Positions 61,446 through 64,000 of a stretch of DNA of 64,000 nucleotides are shown here, in pieces. The stretch lies in contig JABWBO010000010.1 of assembly GCA_013360465.1 (NCBI GenBank), forward strand, positions 1 through 64,000, read 5' to 3'. This DNA comes from Anaerolineae bacterium. GTDB taxonomy: Bacteria > Chloroflexota > Anaerolineae > Aggregatilineales > Phototrophicaceae. Numbering within the stretch: position 1 is the first letter of the stretch; every line of letters starts with the position of its first letter. The notes under the pieces are model-generated. The model did not search any database. It was not told the DNA's origin and worked only from the letters and a program-made list of their open reading frames with translations. Made by a program: the position numbers and the translations under genes.

Positions 61446-62479
61446 CGCCCTTCTCCGGTACTGTTCTGGCTGGTGTCTTCATCGAGCCGCCGCCCGACCA
61501 GCTGGGTGAAGACATCTTCCAGCGTCGGCTCGCGCTTTTCCAGCGAGAGCAGCCCGGAACCGCGCCCGGACAGGTGCGCCAGGACGGCGGGCAGGGCATC
61601 TTCACCCTCAAGGGACAGGCGCAGTTCGCTGAAATCGATCTGGTCGGCGATGGTCACGCTGCGCACGCCGGGCACGGCTTCGATGACATCTTCCGGGGAG
61701 GTTGGTTTACGAAGCGGTTGAATCTTGAGATTGAAGAGGGTCTCCGATTGCAGACGGCGCTTGAGATTTTCCGGCGAATCACAGATCAGCGTCTTACCCT
61801 TGTCGATGATCGCCAGTCGGTCGCAGAGTTCGTCGGCTTCCGCCATATAGTGGGTGGTCAGCAGCAGGGTGCGGTCAGGGTTCTGCGCCATCCAATCCTT
61901 GACGAAGTCGCGCACGTCGCGTGCGGCGGTGACATCGAGACCGAGCGTGGGTTCGTCCAGGAAGACGACTCTGGGGTCGCTGATGAATCCGCGAATGAAG
62001 TTCATCTTCTGCCTCAGCCCGGTCGAGAGATCGCTGATCTTGGTGCTGCGGCGGTCGTAGATGCCGACCATCTGCATCATCTCCGCCAGACGGCTCTTGA
62101 TCGTCTTGTTGTCCAGTCCATAGAAGCGGGCGAACATCCATAAATTCTCTTCGACCGTGAGCAGCCCGAAGCCGCTCGTTTCGCCGCCGCTGACCATGCT
62201 GATGCGCCGGCGCACCTCCTGCGTCTGCGTGGTCACGTCCAACCCATCGACTTTGGCGGTCCCGCTGCTGGGCAGGAGCAGCGTCGCCAGAATCTTGATC
62301 AGGGTAGTCTTGCCTGCGCCGTTGGGACCGAGCAGCCCGAAAAGCTCGCCGCGCGGCACTTCCATCGACACGCCATCCAGCGCGATCAGGGTCTTGGCTT
62401 CGCCTTTCCGCTTGCCGCCGCGAATCTTGTAGATGCGGCGTACATCATGTGTCTCTACCGCAAGAGAGATGCTTGACAT
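61442..62479 (-). CDS. ABC-2 exporter ATPase (DrrA-like)
   Basis: 345 residues from ATG 62479 (MSSISLAVETHDVRRIYKI); the track adds 16 upstream codons with no family match. Walker A GLLGPNGAGKTTLIK, Q-loop MVSGGETSGFGLLTVEEN, signature LSTGLRQKMNFIRGFI (S-T-G-L-R-Q variant common in DrrA/NodI-type ATPases), Walker B VVFLDEPTLGLD and H-loop LLTTHYMAEADELCDRL. The C-terminal ~90 residues form the regulatory extension. It drives export through the two permeases downstream; substrate unknown. Confidence 0.93.
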   Translation of the reverse strand: MSSISLAVETHDVRRIYKIRGGKRKGEAKTLIALDGVSMEVPRGELFGLLGPNGAGKTTLIKILATLLLPSSGTAKVDGLDVTTQTQEVRRRISMVSGGETSGFGLLTVEENLWMFARFYGLDNKTIKSRLAEMMQMVGIYDRRSTKISDLSTGLRQKMNFIRGFISDPRVVFLDEPTLGLDVTAARDVRDFVKDWMAQNPDRTLLLTTHYMAEADELCDRLAIIDKGKTLICDSPENLKRRLQSETLFNLKIQPLRKPTSPEDVIEAVPGVRSVTIADQIDFSELRLSLEGEDALPAVLAHLSGRGSGLLSLEKREPTLEDVFTQLVGRRLDEDTSQNSTGEGR

Positions 62480-62559
62480 GAGCAGAACTCGCTTCCTGAA
62501 GATATCATTCGATGGTCCGCCGGGCATCGCAGGTACGGATCGTTTGGTGGCGCAAGCGT

Positions 62560-62594
62560 GAACCGTTATGAACTGTAATGGAACGCAATGAACT
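62560..62594. promoter_or_regulatory. Four direct repeats in leader of ABC exporter operon
   Basis: GAAC occurs at 62560, 62570, 62581 and 62590 (on the minus strand, GTTCA-T/C four times with 9-11 base spacing, about one helical turn). They lie just downstream of the predicted transcription start of the exporter operon, as expected for a cooperative repressor or sensor site. Confidence 0.5.
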
Positions 62595-62604
62595 ATATTT
62601 GTCC

Positions 62605-62633
62605 ATCATAGTAGAAGGGTCTCGCCGCGTCAA
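62605..62633 (-). promoter_or_regulatory. Promoter of ABC-2 exporter operon
   Basis: On the minus strand: TTGACG, a 17-base spacer, TATGAT. This is a strong sigma70-type match ~125 bases before ATG 62479, leaving a long leader that contains the GTTCA(T/C) repeats. Confidence 0.65.
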
Positions 62634-62706
62634 GGCACTGCTCCGCGCAAAGTGACAGAACCTTCGTCGGTGATTTCGTGTATAGTCAGCAGACATGGAG
62701 GGCACA

Positions 62707-64000
62707 ATGCTATCGAACCAGGCTCCACGCCGTCACTCTCGCCTATCTCATCCAGCCCTGACCCTGATCGGGCTGATCTTCTTCGCTTACTTTGCCGGCA
62801 CAGGAATCCTTCTGGCGCAGTCGCCCGGCGATGTCGGCGTGGACGATCCGTATTTTCCAAATCTGGGCAACGGCGGCTACGATGTACTGCACTATACCAT
62901 CGACGCGCGCTTTGACGTAGAAGCCAACACGCTCCAAGCCACGACACTGATCGACGCTCAGGCGGCGCAGGCGCTGAGCCGTCTGAACCTGGACTTTCAG
63001 CGTATCGACATCGGGAGTGTACGAGTAGATGAAGGCGAGGCGTCGTTCGAGCAGAGGAACGGCGAGCTGACGATCACCCCGGCGGCGGCGATCAGCGAAG
63101 GGCAGGTGTTTCGCGTCGAAGTGCGCTACGGCGGCAGCCCCTCCAGCTATCCTTTCCAGCAAACCATCGCCGACCTCGGTTGGTATGACCTGGAGTCTCA
63201 TCTGGTGGGTATGGGCGAACCTGCTGGCTCATCCACCTGGTATCCGGTCAACGAGCATCCCTCCGACAAGGCGACTTATACCTTCCGTCTGACTGCGCCA
63301 AAGCCTTACATGGCAGTCGCCAGCGGCGTGCTGGTCGAACGGATCGTCGGTGCGGACGAGACGACTTATGTCTGGGAAATGCGGCAGCCGATGGCGAGCT
63401 ACCTGACCCTGGTGGCGGTGGGCGAATTTGTTGAGATCAGCGATGAGACGGCGGATGGGCTGCCGATTCGCAGCTACGCCCCGCCCCACCTGGTGCGCCG
63501 CGCCGAAACCGCCTTTGCCCGGACCAGCGAGATCATCGCCGCCTATGAAGCCCTGTTCGGTGACTACCCGTTTGAAGCGGTGGGCGGGCTGGTCGTGGAT
63601 GGGGGGTTCGGTTTCGCGCTCGAAACCCAGTCCATGCCCATTTACGACGGCATGATCATCCGCGCGCCAATCAACCTCAGTGAACAGTTCATTGCCCACG
63701 AGCTGGCGCACCAGTGGTTCGGCAACAGCGTCAGCCCGGCGACCTGGCGCGACATCTGGCTCAACGAGGGCTTCGCGACTTATGCGTCCTGGCTGTGGGT
63801 CGAACAGAGCGCCGGTCTATCGGTCTTCGGCAATCTGGCGCGGAACAGTTATGTCGAACTGCGCAACAGCCGGCGGCTTGCTCGACCAGGAGATGCCAGG
63901 GGACCGGTCACCGGCGACCCAGGGGTAGAAGCGATCTTCGATGGCGAGGTCATCTATACGCGCGGCGCGGTGACTCTGCATGCGCTGCGCCTGAAGGTTG
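62707..64000 (+). CDS. M1-family metallopeptidase (gluzincin), 3' partial
   Basis: Open from ATG 62707 to the window end (431 codons); not in the ORF track because it has no stop. ATG 62707 is preferred to ATG 62695 since GGAGG lies 6 bases upstream. A signal sequence (ALTLIGLIFFAYFAGTGILLAQS) precedes the beta-rich N-terminal domain. The catalytic zinc site is FIAHELAHQWFGN (HExxH) with the third ligand in LNEGFATYASW 18 residues after. The substrate-binding motif is GFALETQSMP rather than GAMEN, as in some bacterial M1 proteins. It is probably an extracytoplasmic aminopeptidase. Confidence 0.92.
   Translation, partial: MLSNQAPRRHSRLSHPALTLIGLIFFAYFAGTGILLAQSPGDVGVDDPYFPNLGNGGYDVLHYTIDARFDVEANTLQATTLIDAQAAQALSRLNLDFQRIDIGSVRVDEGEASFEQRNGELTITPAAAISEGQVFRVEVRYGGSPSSYPFQQTIADLGWYDLESHLVGMGEPAGSSTWYPVNEHPSDKATYTFRLTAPKPYMAVASGVLVERIVGADETTYVWEMRQPMASYLTLVAVGEFVEISDETADGLPIRSYAPPHLVRRAETAFARTSEIIAAYEALFGDYPFEAVGGLVVDGGFGFALETQSMPIYDGMIIRAPINLSEQFIAHELAHQWFGNSVSPATWRDIWLNEGFATYASWLWVEQSAGLSVFGNLARNSYVELRNSRRLARPGDARGPVTGDPGVEAIFDGEVIYTRGAVTLHALRLKV

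Noticed and set aside
1-64000. CRISPR array, rRNA or tRNA genes, transposase or integrase genes
   Set aside because: No regularly spaced direct repeats, no ribosomal RNA stretches and no recombinase-like ORFs were seen on either strand; the repeats present are short inverted-repeat elements without coding capacity.

Overview
The window is almost entirely one GC-rich bacterial chromosome segment (about 64 kb). It looks like Chloroflexota, most likely an Anaerolineae-type lineage. This rests on the mix of a complete 14-gene Complex I locus, very large GT-C glycosyltransferases with big extracytoplasmic tails, small FHA and Roadblock proteins, a multi-GAF histidine kinase and short intergenic hairpin repeats. 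The assignment is by recognition and was not tested by any search. The first ~1.15 kb does not fit. It carries an outer-membrane beta-barrel gene and the N-terminus of a protein with an LEVLEDRTVP element, which is typical of Gemmata-like Planctomycetes. It then runs straight into the truncated 3' part of a GT-C/PIG-V-like gene. I read this as a chimeric contig join at about 1140-1200.

Layout. 1-1160: planctomycete-like fragment (beta-barrel gene with an in-frame stop, terminator, truncated LEVLEDR protein). 1165-4070: truncated PIG-V-like glycosyltransferase, FG-GAP/ASPIC-UnbV protein, alpha/beta hydrolase. 4081-4188: inverted-repeat element. 4206-21186: the complete nuo locus in two transcription units. 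nuoA-B-C-D-E-F-(TPR-like ORF)-G-H-I starts from a TTGACA/TAATCT promoter and ends in a clear terminator. nuoJ-K-L-M-N starts from a TTGAAT/TATAGT promoter. 21201-23200: EamA permease, small membrane protein, dense intergenic repeats. 23212-25245 (-): sucCD. 25408-30438: GT-C glycosyltransferase, FHA, MarR, macro domain, YbaK. 30450-36462 (-): ltaE, degenerate CPBP-like protein, pth, mfd. 36521-41090: orphan MalK-type ATPase, xylB-lacI, trmD. 41256-45089: Roadblock/LC7, zinc-ribbon FHA, second GT-C protein. 45107-51484: frameshifted secreted protein, then histidine kinase, two CheY-like receivers, GNAT and LuxR-type regulator. 51605-53129: tandem trypsin-like proteases. 53236-59448 (-): aldo/keto reductase, frameshifted DUF6650-like gene, DUF2283, IMPDH-like, ppc. 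59648-62479 (-): ABC-2 exporter operon. 62707-end: M1 aminopeptidase, cut by the window end.

How the genes work together. The nuo locus encodes a full proton-pumping NADH:quinone oxidoreductase with all N-module subunits (E, F, G). sucCD and ppc supply TCA-cycle steps that generate or replenish the reducing equivalents it uses. The most unusual feature is NuoJ: about 220 residues resembling two beta-rich DUF4397-like domains sit between its fourth and fifth membrane helices, on the predicted outer face of the membrane. NuoL also carries two charged or His-rich insertions and NuoH has extra segments at both ends, so this Complex I appears to carry additional exposed mass. Other points worth a look are the dispersed inverted-repeat elements (one supplying the stop codon of an ABC permease), a direct-repeat array downstream of the exporter promoter, a Roadblock/zinc-ribbon-FHA pair, and two frameshifted genes. 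No rRNA, tRNA, CRISPR array or transposase gene was seen.
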